Of a stretch of DNA of 64,000 bases, positions 51,933 through 61,400 are shown one piece after another. The first letter of the stretch is position 1. The number at the start of each line of letters is the position of its first letter. The stretch lies in contig JBDQHL010000003.1 in assembly GCA_040264895.1 (NCBI GenBank), positions 1 through 64,000 on the forward strand, read 5' to 3'. Position numbers and translations under genes: made by a program. Source of the stretch: PGYR01 sp040264895. GTDB taxonomy: Bacteria; Bacteroidota; Ignavibacteria; Kapaibacteriales; UBA2268. Under the pieces are notes generated by a model. It was not told the DNA's origin. It searched no databases and saw only the letters and a program-made list of their open reading frames with translations.

Positions 51933-52379
51933 TTATTCTTCTAGATTTCTACTTATTTCCCAAAGTACTTTATTACATATTTCTAATTCTTTCTTATTAA
52001 CCCCTTCTAGTGCTTGTTTTCTTGTTTTAAGACCAAGCTCTATTGAAGTTTTTTCCAAATCCTTACCAGCTTTAGTTAGGTAAATTTTGTTGCAACGTTT
52101 ATCATCTTTATTAACTCTTCGCTCAATAAGTCCCTTTTGTTCAAGGTTATTCAAAAGCCTAGTAATTCCAGGTTTATCCTTGTGAGTTGCTTTGGCTATA
52201 TCCAACTGAGTCAAGCCTTGTGTAGACCACAACTGCTTTAGTATACCGTATTGCTCAGATGTTATCTTGTTGCCCGCAATCCTTAAGTTATTGCTCAAAG
52301 TTCTATTAACAGCTCTGTATGCTATGCCGGTGAGACAACCGATAGAATTATCAGATATATTGTCATTTTTAGTTGTCAT
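51933..52379 (-). CDS. MarR-family transcriptional regulator
   Basis: The protein has 148 residues from the ATG at 52379 (an in-frame GTG lies at 52391). The winged helix is typical: ITSEQYGILKQLWSTQGLTQLDIAKATHKDKPGITRLLNNLEQKGLIERRVNKDDKR. It should bind DNA as a dimer, released by a phenolic, electrophilic or oxidising ligand; a single Cys near the N-terminus and another in DKRCNKIYL could sense thiol stress. A perfect palindrome lies 32 bp upstream, and a partial copy stands before the nitroreductase gene, pointing to local control. Confidence 0.93.
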   Translation of the reverse strand: MTTKNDNISDNSIGCLTGIAYRAVNRTLSNNLRIAGNKITSEQYGILKQLWSTQGLTQLDIAKATHKDKPGITRLLNNLEQKGLIERRVNKDDKRCNKIYLTKAGKDLEKTSIELGLKTRKQALEGVNKKELEICNKVLWEISRNLEE

Positions 52380-52410
52380 AACAACTATCACGTTTCTTAA
52401 TAAATTCTAT

Positions 52411-52425
52411 TGTAATATTATTACA
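52411..52425. promoter_or_regulatory. Candidate MarR operator (perfect palindrome)
   Basis: TGTAATATTATTACA is a perfect palindrome with 7-bp arms around one central base, located between the MarR start codon and the stop of the Old Yellow Enzyme gene. The MarR dimer typically binds such 14-20 bp palindromes at its own promoter. Confidence 0.6.
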
Positions 52426-52446
52426 TACTAAATCTAATAATATTAA

Positions 52447-53538
52447 TTACAAAAATGGATAGTCGGTATATCCCTTGCTACCGCCTTTGTAAAAGGTGCG
52501 GACACTCCAATCATTTAGTTCGGCATCAACTTCTATTCGCTTCACTAAATCCGGGTTCGCGATTATCAATTTACCAAATGCAACCATATCAGCGTTTTCA
52601 TTCTGAAGTGTTCTTTCTGCTTCTTCTATATCATAACCACTATTAGTTATTAGTGTTCCATTGTAGATTTTACGGAAGTGTGGAGTCACCTCTCTATCTT
52701 GCAGATATTTTTCTTGGGGGACGTAAGTCTTTCCTGGAGGAGCATAAGGTTCCATAATATGTAAATAGGAAAGGTCATATTTGTTCAATTCTCCCACCAA
52801 ATAGCTGAAAGTTTCTACAGGAGTTTCGTCAATCATACCATTAAAAGTACCACTTGGAGACAATCTGATAGCCGTTCTTTCACTACCTATACTCTCCGAT
52901 ACAGCTTTCACAACTTCAAGTGCAAACCGGCATCTATTTTCAATACTACCACCATATTTATCTGTTCTGTCGTTAGAACCAGAGCATATAAACTGATCTA
53001 TAAGGTAGCCGTTAGCTCCATGTATTTCTACCCCATCAAATCCAGCCTTTATTGCGTTATTAGCGGCATTAACATAGTCTTGAATAGTAGATTCAATATC
53101 TTCTAAAGTTAGCGGACGTGGATCAACTTTTGGTTTCAACCCATCGTATGTGTACACAGTACCACCTGAGTTTATGTTAGATGCAGAAACAGGCAATTCA
53201 CCATCATGAAAATCTGGGTGTGATGATCTACCTGTGTGCCATAATTGTAAGTAGAAATGGCCTCCTTTTTCTTTGACTGCCTTAGTTACTGGCTTCCAAG
53301 ATTCGACATGTTCATCAGACCAAATGCCAGGTGTGTTCATATACCCTACTGCTATTGGTGATATATTTGTAGCTTCAGTAACTATTAGACCAGTACTTGC
53401 CCTTTGTGAGTAATATTCTGCCATCAGTTCATTCGCTAAGCCACTTCTGTCTGAACGGCAGCGAGTAAGAGGTGCCATTGCAACTCTGTTTGGTATGTCT
53501 GTATTCCCCAATTTTATTGGAGTAAGCAATTTTTTCAT
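52447..53538 (-). CDS. Old Yellow Enzyme family alkene reductase
   Basis: The 363-residue FMN-binding TIM-barrel protein has LLTPIKLGNTDIPNRVAMAP, HGANGYLIDQF with the substrate-binding His-Asn pair, and the catalytic Tyr in YGGSIENR. It is of the NemA/XenA-like class that reduces activated C=C bonds (N-ethylmaleimide, enones, nitroesters) with NADPH, a detoxifying role in the cytoplasm. Adjacent MarR, nitroreductase and a broken YciI gene place it in an electrophile-stress cluster, as nemRA is in E. coli. Confidence 0.95.
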   Translation of the reverse strand: MKKLLTPIKLGNTDIPNRVAMAPLTRCRSDRSGLANELMAEYYSQRASTGLIVTEATNISPIAVGYMNTPGIWSDEHVESWKPVTKAVKEKGGHFYLQLWHTGRSSHPDFHDGELPVSASNINSGGTVYTYDGLKPKVDPRPLTLEDIESTIQDYVNAANNAIKAGFDGVEIHGANGYLIDQFICSGSNDRTDKYGGSIENRCRFALEVVKAVSESIGSERTAIRLSPSGTFNGMIDETPVETFSYLVGELNKYDLSYLHIMEPYAPPGKTYVPQEKYLQDREVTPHFRKIYNGTLITNSGYDIEEAERTLQNENADMVAFGKLIIANPDLVKRIEVDAELNDWSVRTFYKGGSKGYTDYPFL

Positions 53539-53553
53539 ATAATTTTATTCCGT

Positions 53554-53954
53554 TTATTCAGGTAAACAGTTTCCTGGCTCTGACATCCAAGGATGAACTT
53601 CTGCTTTCAGTCTACCAGCTTTTATGGCTGGGTCTGTTGCACAGAGTTGTTTCACCTCTTCTTGACTTTCGGCATCAAAGATGAAAATTCCCTAATCTCA
53701 GAATTGTTCAATAATGGACCAGCAATTACAATCTTACCTAACTCTGCAAGACGAGAAATATTGTTTAAGTGTGCTTCTTGTAGCTTCATTGCTTCTTGTT
53801 TTGGTTGCTATCTGCTCTCACCTTTCTTTAATAATACAAGATAGTAAGTCTTCAATCCATACTGCGCTGCTGGATCATCTTCTGATTTAAGTGAGTAGTA
53901 ACTTACAGAAGTAGTTATCAGTATTACGAGTACAGTTAATATGCTCTTTTTCAT
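53554..53954 (-). pseudogene. YciI-like secreted protein, broken by a stop and a frameshift
   Basis: Reading the minus strand from ATG 53954: a signal peptide (MKKSILTVLVILITTSVS), then QYGLKTYYLVLLKKGESR followed by TAG at 53808-53810 in frame, then QEAMKLQEAHLNNISRLAEL, KIVIAGPLLNNSEIR. There the frame shifts near 53690 into GIFIFDAESQEEVKQL and AEVHPWMSEPGNCLPE, ending at 53554. The YCII-type domain (KIVIAGPLLN; IFIFDAES-QEEV) is clear. One stop and one single-base frame change mark it as a pseudogene. It lies upstream of, and on the same strand as, the Old Yellow Enzyme gene and probably shared its promoter. Confidence 0.82.
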
Positions 53955-54062
53955 AGTTAACCACTATAATATATGTTAGTTGATAGATTTTTAAAATTTT
54001 TTTTTAATTAATTAACAAAACAACTATTCTATTTGGCCGTTATTATCCTCGATAGTTATTTA

Positions 54063-54075
54063 ATTGTAATATACA
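54063..54075. promoter_or_regulatory. Partial copy of the MarR palindrome before the nitroreductase gene
   Basis: ATTGTAATAT at 54063-54072 is identical over 10 bases to the left half of the palindrome upstream of the MarR gene (52409-52418), and TGTA/TACA arms flank a 3-base centre at 54065-54075. It lies 29 bp before the nitroreductase ATG in the divergent spacer shared with the YciI-OYE genes. Confidence 0.4.
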
Positions 54076-54103
54076 TTTTATATTTAAACAAGAGTAAAAT
54101 ACA

Positions 54104-54703
54104 ATGTCATTTGTTAAGGTAATGCAAGAACGATATACGACAAAAGTTTACAACCCAAATAAAAAAATTGATGCGAAAGATATCAATGAGTTACAAGAAG
54201 TACTACTTCTTACACCCTCATCAATAAATAGTCAACCGTGGAAGTTTACTTTTGTAAGAGACCAAGAACTAAAAGAAAAATTATCCCTAGAATCCTTTTC
54301 TAATTCTCAAAAAGTAATTGATTGTGATACCGTTGTAGTATTTAGTCGAATTGACAATCTTGATTTATTTGAGCAACAGATTCAAGAAGAAGTTTCTCAA
54401 GGTGCCGCAAATTATTATCGAGAATTTATTAAAACCAAAAATGATGAAGAAATAAAAACTTGGGTATCAAAACAAGTTTACTTATCAATGGGTGTTTTCC
54501 TCAGTGCTTGTGCAAGCATGGGTATAGACGCTACACCAATGGAAGGAATAAACCCTAATGGTTATGATAGAACATTAGAACAAGACAATTATGCAACTTT
54601 AGCTATTGTAGCTATTGGATACAGAGATGAAAATGATTTCAACCAGCCTAACAAAATTCCCAAATCTAGAATAGATGCGAATAAAATTCTGGTGTCTTTA
54701 TAA
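54104..54703 (+). CDS. Nitroreductase-family NAD(P)H oxidoreductase
   Basis: The 199-residue FMN protein has the NfsB-like start (FVKVMQERYTTKVYNPNKK), TPSSINSQPWKF contacting FMN, and a C-terminal GYRDENDFNQPNKIPKSR. It would reduce nitro compounds or quinones with NAD(P)H in the cytoplasm. It is divergent from the YciI-OYE genes, with a candidate MarR half-palindrome in the shared 149-bp spacer. A large symmetrical hairpin follows 25 bp after the stop. Confidence 0.93.
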   Translation: MSFVKVMQERYTTKVYNPNKKIDAKDINELQEVLLLTPSSINSQPWKFTFVRDQELKEKLSLESFSNSQKVIDCDTVVVFSRIDNLDLFEQQIQEEVSQGAANYYREFIKTKNDEEIKTWVSKQVYLSMGVFLSACASMGIDATPMEGINPNGYDRTLEQDNYATLAIVAIGYRDENDFNQPNKIPKSRIDANKILVSL

Positions 54704-54727
54704 TAGTAAGATAAATATGAGGAAGTG

Positions 54728-54762
54728 CAGAGCTGAACATAAATTGGGGGTGCTCAGCTCTG
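54728..54762. terminator. Long hairpin after the nitroreductase gene
   Basis: A perfect 9-bp stem CAGAGCTGA/TCAGCTCTG with a 17-nt loop (AACATAAATTGGGGGTG...) has no T-tract. It may be an mRNA 3'-end structure or a factor-dependent terminator. Confidence 0.35.
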
Positions 54763-54864
54763 ACTAATCGAATTATAACATTCGTGTTTTTTAAAACTCT
54801 CGATTGAGTTATGACTAATAAGAACACTACAATTACGATGCCAAAAAAAATTAAAATAAATTCT

Positions 54865-54872
54865 TATTTTTG
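54865..54872 (+). promoter_or_regulatory. Predicted -7 promoter element of hutU (TATTTTTG)
   Basis: TATTTTTG lies 43 nt before the hutU ATG. Confidence 0.4.
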
Positions 54873-54915
54873 TAGTCTTAAACCAAATGAAATTAAAAGT
54901 AATTAGGAATATAAA

Positions 54916-56577
54916 ATGACTAATATGAGAACGGTAAAAGTCCCAAGAGGTACCGACCTAACTTGTAAAAACTGGCAATTGGAAGCAGCTTACAGAATGA
55001 TTCACCACAATTTGGATCCCGAAAATGCCGAAAAACCAGAAGAGTTAATAGTATATGGTGGCTTAGGAAAAGCAGCCCGAAATTGGGAAAGTTTTGATGC
55101 TATCACTAGCACATTAAAAAATATGGACATTGACGAGACTTTGTTAGTTCAATCTGGTAAGCCAGTTGGGGTGGCTAAAACTCACACAACTGCACCAAGA
55201 GTAGTAATAGCAAACTCAAACTTAGTCCCGAACTGGGCAAATTGGGAACACTTCCGTGAGCTTGACAAACAGGGCCTTATGATGTACGGACAAATGACTG
55301 CTGGTAGCTGGATTTATATCGGAACTCAGGGCATTGTTCAAGGAACTTACGAGACATTTGCTGAGTGTGCTAGACAACATTTTGGTGGCACTCTAGCAGG
55401 TAGATTCCTACTTACTGGCGGTATGGGCGGAATGGGTGGAGCTCAACCACTTGCGGCTAAGTTTGCTGGTGCTGCTTCGATAACAGTTGAGATTGACGAG
55501 AAGAGAATAGACAAACGAATACACGATGGCTATTGTGATGTGAAAGTTGATAGCTTGGACGAAGCTCTAAGAATAATGGAAGAAGCTAAACAAAATAAAG
55601 AAGCCAAATCTATTGGACTAATTGGCAACACAGCAGAGATATTACCTGAACTTCTTAATAGAGAAATTATCCCAGATATAGTAACTGACCAGACTTCAGC
55701 ACACGACCCTCTGAATGGGTATTACCCTGCTGGGTACTTAATGGAAGAAGGTGATAAACTTAGAGTTGAAAACCCAGACAAATATTTAGAAGAAGTTTAC
55801 AAATCAATTGCAAAGCACGTTGAAACAATGGTAGAATTCCAGAAGCGTGGTTCGGTAGTGTTTGATTATGGAAATAATATCCGAGGCATAGCTCAAGATA
55901 AGGGTGGCTATAAAGATGCATTCTCATTCAAAGGATTTGTTCCAGAATATATAAGACCACTTTTCTGTGATGGTAAAGGACCTTTCCGTTGGGTAGCACT
56001 ATCTGGCAACCCTGACGATATAGCAGTAACAGATGAAGCAATTAAGAATCTATTCCCTAATGACGAACCAATGCACAGATGGATAGACAACGCGGCAGCC
56101 AACATTGGCTACCAAGCTCTGCCTTCTCGTATCTGTTGGTTGGGCTATGGCGATAGAAAAAAAGCAGGTCTATTATTCAACGAATTAGTTGCATCTGGCA
56201 AAGTATCTGCACCAATAGCTATTGGTCGTGACCACTTAGATTGTGGCTCTGTTGCTTCCCCATACAGAGAAACAGAAGGAATGAAAGATGGCTCTGATGC
56301 AGTTTCCGATTGGGTATTCTTGAACTTTGCTCTTAATTCAATTGGTGGTGCTACTTGGGTATCACTTCACCACGGTGGTGGTGTTGGTATGGGGCTATCA
56401 CAACACGCTGGAATGGTAGTAGTCGCTGACGGAACTGCCGAAGCAAAAGGAAGATTAGAAAGAGTACTAACTTATGACCCACTAATGGGAATACTTAGAC
56501 ACACAGATGCTGGATACGACAGAGCGAGACAAAACGCTAAAGATCACAATATATTAATCCCAATGGATAGAAAATGA
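54916..56577 (+). CDS. hutU: Urocanate hydratase
   Basis: The 553-residue protein has full-length HutU features: GLGKAARNWESFDAI at the start, the NAD-binding LLTGGMGGMGGAQPLAAKFA, YGNNIRGIAQ, SRICWLGYGDR with the Cys, and HHGGGVGMGLSQHAG. It turns urocanate into imidazolonepropionate, the second step of histidine breakdown, using tightly bound NAD+. No hutH, hutI or hutG genes are in the window, so the pathway must be dispersed or incomplete. A short chimeric frame overlaps its stop. Confidence 0.97.
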   Translation: MTNMRTVKVPRGTDLTCKNWQLEAAYRMIHHNLDPENAEKPEELIVYGGLGKAARNWESFDAITSTLKNMDIDETLLVQSGKPVGVAKTHTTAPRVVIANSNLVPNWANWEHFRELDKQGLMMYGQMTAGSWIYIGTQGIVQGTYETFAECARQHFGGTLAGRFLLTGGMGGMGGAQPLAAKFAGAASITVEIDEKRIDKRIHDGYCDVKVDSLDEALRIMEEAKQNKEAKSIGLIGNTAEILPELLNREIIPDIVTDQTSAHDPLNGYYPAGYLMEEGDKLRVENPDKYLEEVYKSIAKHVETMVEFQKRGSVVFDYGNNIRGIAQDKGGYKDAFSFKGFVPEYIRPLFCDGKGPFRWVALSGNPDDIAVTDEAIKNLFPNDEPMHRWIDNAAANIGYQALPSRICWLGYGDRKKAGLLFNELVASGKVSAPIAIGRDHLDCGSVASPYRETEGMKDGSDAVSDWVFLNFALNSIGGATWVSLHHGGGVGMGLSQHAGMVVVADGTAEAKGRLERVLTYDPLMGILRHTDAGYDRARQNAKDHNILIPMDRK

Positions 56578-56714
56578 AAGCAATAGTAATAGGTGCAACT
56601 GGCACAATAGGAAAAGGAATAGTAAATAGAGACGATGCCTCACCGCTTACAGACATATTTGGTGGTGGTGATTTGGGTGGATTAGCAGACAAAGTTGGTG
56701 GCTTTTTTAACTAA
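56574..56714 (+). pseudogene. 46-codon chimeric relic behind hutU
   Basis: ATG overlaps the hutU stop (ATGA). The first 18 residues, MKAIVIGATGTIGKGIVN, are a perfect start of an SDR Rossmann fold; the rest, LTDIFGGGDLGGLADKVGGFF, is a Gly-rich tail unlike an SDR and recalls the ends of YidB/DUF937-like proteins. The frame stops at 56714. I read it as two genes joined in frame by a deletion; translation by coupling to hutU is possible. Confidence 0.55.
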
Positions 56715-56842
56715 AGTGTAACTTGTCAGCTAATAGACAAAAAAAAGTCAGACTTTATACAATTATACTAATTTATATCACGTCTTAAAAATTGTACTGA
56801 GAAGTACAACCCCTATATTTCATAGGTCCTCCTGTTGAAACG

Positions 56843-56874
56843 CATCCCGAGCTTAGGTTCGGGATGTTTTTTTT
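56843..56874 (+). terminator. Intrinsic terminator of the hutU unit
   Basis: A perfect 8-bp stem CATCCCGA/TCGGGATG (56843-56850 with 56859-56866) is followed by eight T. Confidence 0.9.
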
Positions 56875-56931
56875 ACCCCACCCAAATGTAACCGATATCA
56901 ATTATTAAGATTAGTTTTTGTAAATTGCGTA

Positions 56932-57102
56932 ATGGGCAAGTATATTCTCAGTTACATCGGCTCTGAACAGGATTTAGAAAAAGCAAAATATAATTTTGAC
57001 AAAGCACTCAATGGAGTAACTTTTGAGCTTTTGGAAGATTATGGAAATTCTGACTTAGAACGTCATTATTATAAGGATAAATATTTCCCTCTAAAAAAAT
57101 GA
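56932..57102 (+). CDS. Small 56-residue protein, unknown
   Basis: The ATG-started frame encodes a polar, coherent 56-residue peptide beginning MGKYILSYIGSEQDLEKAKY and ending HYYKDKYFPLKK, with one probable helix and a charged end. No ribosome binding site is clear and I recognise no family. It sits alone in the 56578-57192 gap between the hutU terminator and the next gene. It may be a small gene or a relic. Confidence 0.35.
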   Translation: MGKYILSYIGSEQDLEKAKYNFDKALNGVTFELLEDYGNSDLERHYYKDKYFPLKK

Positions 57103-57192
57103 ATTGGAAGGTGCCCTGAAAAAAAGGAATAGAGTTATTAGCTCAAAAAAAATAAAGGGACAAAAATAACAATCAAGATACCTATTTAGACT

Positions 57193-57804
57193 ATGGCAAA
57201 TATATTTGAATTTGATGGCTATAAACCAGTTATTGATGAATCAGCTTACATACACCCAAATGCAACTGTAACAGGCAATGTCGTAATTGGGAAGGACGTT
57301 TACATTGGTCCTGGTGCAGCTATTCGTGGTGACTGGGGTGGCATAATTATAAAAGATGGATGCAACGTTCAAGAAAACTGTACTATTCATATGTTTCCAG
57401 GTGTTACTGTAGTTTTAGAAGAATCTGCACATATAGGCCACGGTGCAATTATCCACGGAGCTCATATTGGTAAAAATAGCTTAATCGGTATGAATGCAGT
57501 TATTATGGACAACGCCGAAGTAGGCAATGGGTGTGTAGTTGGTGCACTTTGTTTTGTTCCTGCAGGAATGGAAATACCAAATAGGAAAGTTGTAGTCGGC
57601 AACCCTGCTAAAATTGTAAAAGATGTTTCTGACGAAATGTTACACTGGAAAACAGAAGGCACTAAACTATATCAACAGTTGCCTAATGATTTAAGAAGCA
57701 CTCTTAATCCATGTGAACCATTGAGAGAAATGCCAAAGGATAGTAAGGTTCAAGAAAACAAATACAAGACTTGGAAAGAAGAAAAGAAAAAGAAGGATAA
57801 ATAA
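57193..57804 (+). CDS. Gamma-carbonic-anhydrase/PaaY-like hexapeptide-repeat protein
   Basis: The 203-residue left-handed beta-helix protein has hexapeptide repeats (HPNATVTGNVVIGKDVYIGPGAAIRGD; HIGKNSLIGMNAVIMDNAEVG) and the gamma-CA metal-ligand region (TIHMFPG; HIGHGAIIHG). The C-terminus EENPCEPLREM-like helix and the overall length match the PaaY group, which acts as thioesterase in phenylacetate breakdown, more than CamH-type carbonic anhydrase. No paa genes are nearby. A lysine-rich end follows. Its stop overlaps the start of the rhomboid gene. Confidence 0.85.
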   Translation: MANIFEFDGYKPVIDESAYIHPNATVTGNVVIGKDVYIGPGAAIRGDWGGIIIKDGCNVQENCTIHMFPGVTVVLEESAHIGHGAIIHGAHIGKNSLIGMNAVIMDNAEVGNGCVVGALCFVPAGMEIPNRKVVVGNPAKIVKDVSDEMLHWKTEGTKLYQQLPNDLRSTLNPCEPLREMPKDSKVQENKYKTWKEEKKKKDK

Positions 57805-58403
57805 TGGTAAACTCACCTGTAGCACTAATTATATTTTTATCAACTTTAGTAATCACCCTATATGTGATGTATAAAAAACAGTCATTATATAGTAAACTTG
57901 TTCTGAGTCCATATGCTGTTAAACACAACAACGAATGGTACAGATTTCTAACAAGTGGCTTTATCCATGCTGACCTAATGCATATGGGTTTCAATATGCT
58001 TACATTCTACTTTTTTGCATTCAGATACGAAGCAATAACAAGTGGGCTACAATTTATAATAGTGTACATAGGTTCAATGATTTTAGCAGACGTGGTTACT
58101 TATATCAGAAACAAGGATAACCCTCGCTATGCAGCACTTGGTGCTTCAGGAGCAATTTCTGGGTTGCTCTTCAGCTTCATCCTCTATGATCCATCTATGA
58201 GTCTGTATATTATGTTTGTACCAATACCTATACCAGCTCCTATATTTGCTGTTTTGTATTTGGTCTATTGTTGGTATGCTGATAGACAATCAGCTGATAA
58301 TGTTAACCATAATGCACACTTATGGGGTGCTGTTGCAGGCCTAACAATTACACTTTTATTAGACCCATCTACTTTTATGGGCTTTATCCAATATATATTT
58401 TAA
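57804..58403 (+). CDS. Rhomboid-family intramembrane serine protease
   Basis: The 199-residue protein has six membrane helices, HADLMHMGFNML (H55-x3-H60-x3-N64 pattern), the nucleophile in GASGAISG (S115) and the second catalytic residue in NHNAHLWGAVAG (H172). It cleaves transmembrane segments in the inner membrane. Its ATG overlaps the stop of the PaaY-like gene (TAATG). Confidence 0.94.
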   Translation: MVNSPVALIIFLSTLVITLYVMYKKQSLYSKLVLSPYAVKHNNEWYRFLTSGFIHADLMHMGFNMLTFYFFAFRYEAITSGLQFIIVYIGSMILADVVTYIRNKDNPRYAALGASGAISGLLFSFILYDPSMSLYIMFVPIPIPAPIFAVLYLVYCWYADRQSADNVNHNAHLWGAVAGLTITLLLDPSTFMGFIQYIF

Positions 58404-58414
58404 TAAAAATTAGA

Positions 58415-61400
58415 TTAGAAGTCATAACCCAGAGAGAAAAGATATTGCGGTACAGACCAATTATCATAGGTTTTAGACCAAGCTATATCTATTTTTAATG
58501 GAAGACCTAAAACATAAGTTCGTATTCCTAAACCTGATGAAATCATTAAATCATCGTATTCTTTTCTAAAGCTAAGTGGGTCGACTATATTTGTTGGATT
58601 AAAATTATCATCCCAAGCAGCGCCTACATCTAAGAATACAGCCCCCATCACACCTTGTATAAGTATTGGCAAAGGTCCTGCTATCAGAGCAGTAAGCATA
58701 GGGAAACGAAACTCTGCGTTCGTCAAAAAGTATTTACTACCATTATTTGCTGCAATTGAAAAACCACGCATTGGGTATTTGAAGTTCATAAAAGCAAAAT
58801 CTTCAGGTTCATTGAATGGTAATCGGCCATTTCTGAAACTTCTGTTTAGCCAGTTATCAGTACCACCCAAGTAGAACTGTTGTGCATCATCACCAAAGCT
58901 TGCTCCACTAGTAAATTTGAAAGCAAAGCCTATAAAGTCCGATAATGGATGATAAGTTCTTATATCGGTCTCAAAAGTAAAGAACTCCAACCCATCACTA
59001 AATATGTTGGGGCTACCAGTTACTGTGAAATTATATCTTGTACCATCTCTCGGACCATATAACCCGAAAAGTACATCATCGTGAACATATTTGAATTCTG
59101 GGACTATCAGGGTACGAGTAACAGAAGGCTCTCCTGCATTTACTATATCAGTTCTTGACAAGTTGTACCAAGTCATATTGAGCTCTGCCCTATTGAATAA
59201 ATCGAAAGGATACTGAGCAGAAATAGCACCACCATAACTTCTGAATCGAAGCACAGCCCCACCCAAACCAGTCGATGTAAATCCTGCATTATGAAAACCA
59301 GAGAACTGGTAATCAATAATACCTGGTAAGTAGCTATAAGCGCCATAGAAATTACTGTTTCGTAAGTCTATTAGTAAGTTTGCTTGAAAAAAGAGTTGGT
59401 GATTCCCCAACTCATCACTAAATAGCATCTGGGTACTACCTTGAGCACCAAAGAATGTACTGTATCCTGGGTTTGCAAGAATAATATCTGGTGAAAATTT
59501 AAGTTTATAGTCTTTTATTCTAAAGTTCTCATCATACTCTTCATCTTCACCATTATTAACTATTTGTACTTTTTGATTAGGCTTTACTATCTCTTGATTT
59601 TCGAAATCAATATTGAAATCACCATAACTAATAAGTTGGTCATCTTTCTTGTTACTGACAGTATCAATTTTCTTATTATTAATTTCTCTTATTAAGCTAT
59701 CCCTTTTGGCTTGTGTTCTTTTGTAGTCTGTTAGTGGTAAGATTTCCTCCTCAAGTTCTATATCAAATGGGTAATCAATAGAAAATATGTCATATCCACC
59801 ATCAATCTGAGTTCCAAATAAAACTTTGCTATCATCTCTATCCAAAGAAAGTTGAGTAATACCTTGTAATGAATTAGTAAGAGGTCTGCTTTTACGAGAA
59901 TTTAAATCAAGAGAGTAGATATTACCTATACCGTTTTTATCAGAGATATAGAGTATTTTACTTTCATCTGAAGACACTGCTACAGAAGTTTTTCTATTAT
60001 CTACGTCATCTGTTAATCTTTCAACTTTAGATGAACTGATATCAATTCTATAAATATCATTCTTACCATAATTGTAGTCCCACATTTCCATATCATCAGG
60101 ACCAATATTTGTAGCTGTCCTGCTTCCTCTATCTGAAATGAAATAGATACTTTCGGAATTTGGGGCCCAAGCTGGTAGCTCATCAGTAAATAAATCATTA
60201 GTCAGATTCTTTAACTCTTCTGATTCCAAATCATAAGTATATATATCACTCTTTTCGTCATCAGTTGCAATGAATGCTAATTGCTCTCCATTGGGTGACC
60301 AAGTAACAGATGAAATTGATTTCAATCCCCAAGTCAACTTATCATAAGCTCCAGTTTCTACATCAGTTATAAAGACTGCATCTTGCCCACCAGATTTAGC
60401 AGAAATAGCTATTTTATTTCCATCTGGATTCCAAGATATACCGGGTGTAAGCATATTCAAATCTTCAAAATCTTGTGTTCTAAAACTCGACACTAATGGC
60501 CTAATGCTTTTCATATCATCCAAATCCTCCATAACAGCTACTACGAAAACTCCACCTTGCTCAGAGATGAACGCCATTTGATCTCCATCTGGTGAAATAG
60601 CTGGAGCTGAGTTATAGAAATTACCTAGTTTTTTTCTTTTCGTTATTCTGTCAGCAATTTCAGGTAGTGCTTTGAATTTTTCTAAGTCTGGCCAATAAAT
60701 TCTCTTTATGTCACGTTCCCACATCTCATTGAACTCTTCTAAAGACATATCGAAGCTACTTTTGAAAGCAACTTCAAGGTTTTTGTGTATGTTTAAACGG
60801 TTGATAAAGTCTGCTACTTTTTCTTTCCCATATTTATCAGCTACATACCAATAGAATGTCTGCCCTACTCTATACTGCGCATATCCGCTAATTCTTTGTA
60901 ACTCTGGTAGGCTCTCACTAATTGCAACATCCCTCATGAATATATCAGTTTGGGTATCCATACCGTCATTACTAAGGTATTCGCACAGACCCTCATTGAG
61001 CCAACCTGGGATGAAATACCCTTGGTTTCTCAAAGATGATTGCAAAGTACCACCGTGGAACATATCATTAAGAACACCGTGAACCAGCTCGTGGTGGACA
61101 ACATGTCTGAATTGCTCATAGTCCCCTTGGTATGGAACTACTATTCTATTCTTGAATAGCTGAGTAACACCACCCACATTTTCTGAAAGGAATGAGTTGA
61201 TAATATTATTTTGCTGAAATTGATTGTGAGAATTGAAAACGATGAAAGATATCCTCATTTTCATATTATATTTCAGATTACTCTCTATAGATTGCAATGC
61301 CCTTTCTGCTTCAACTGCAGTGAACTTTGCTAAGTATTCGCCACCTTGGTGAAAATAAATATCGAAGTGCTTAGTTTCAATGAATTTCCATTCGAATTCT

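Noticed and set aside
53593..53844. 83-codon plus-strand frame
   Set aside because: It is the antisense shadow of the broken YciI-like gene, whose minus-strand translation is clearly conserved protein.
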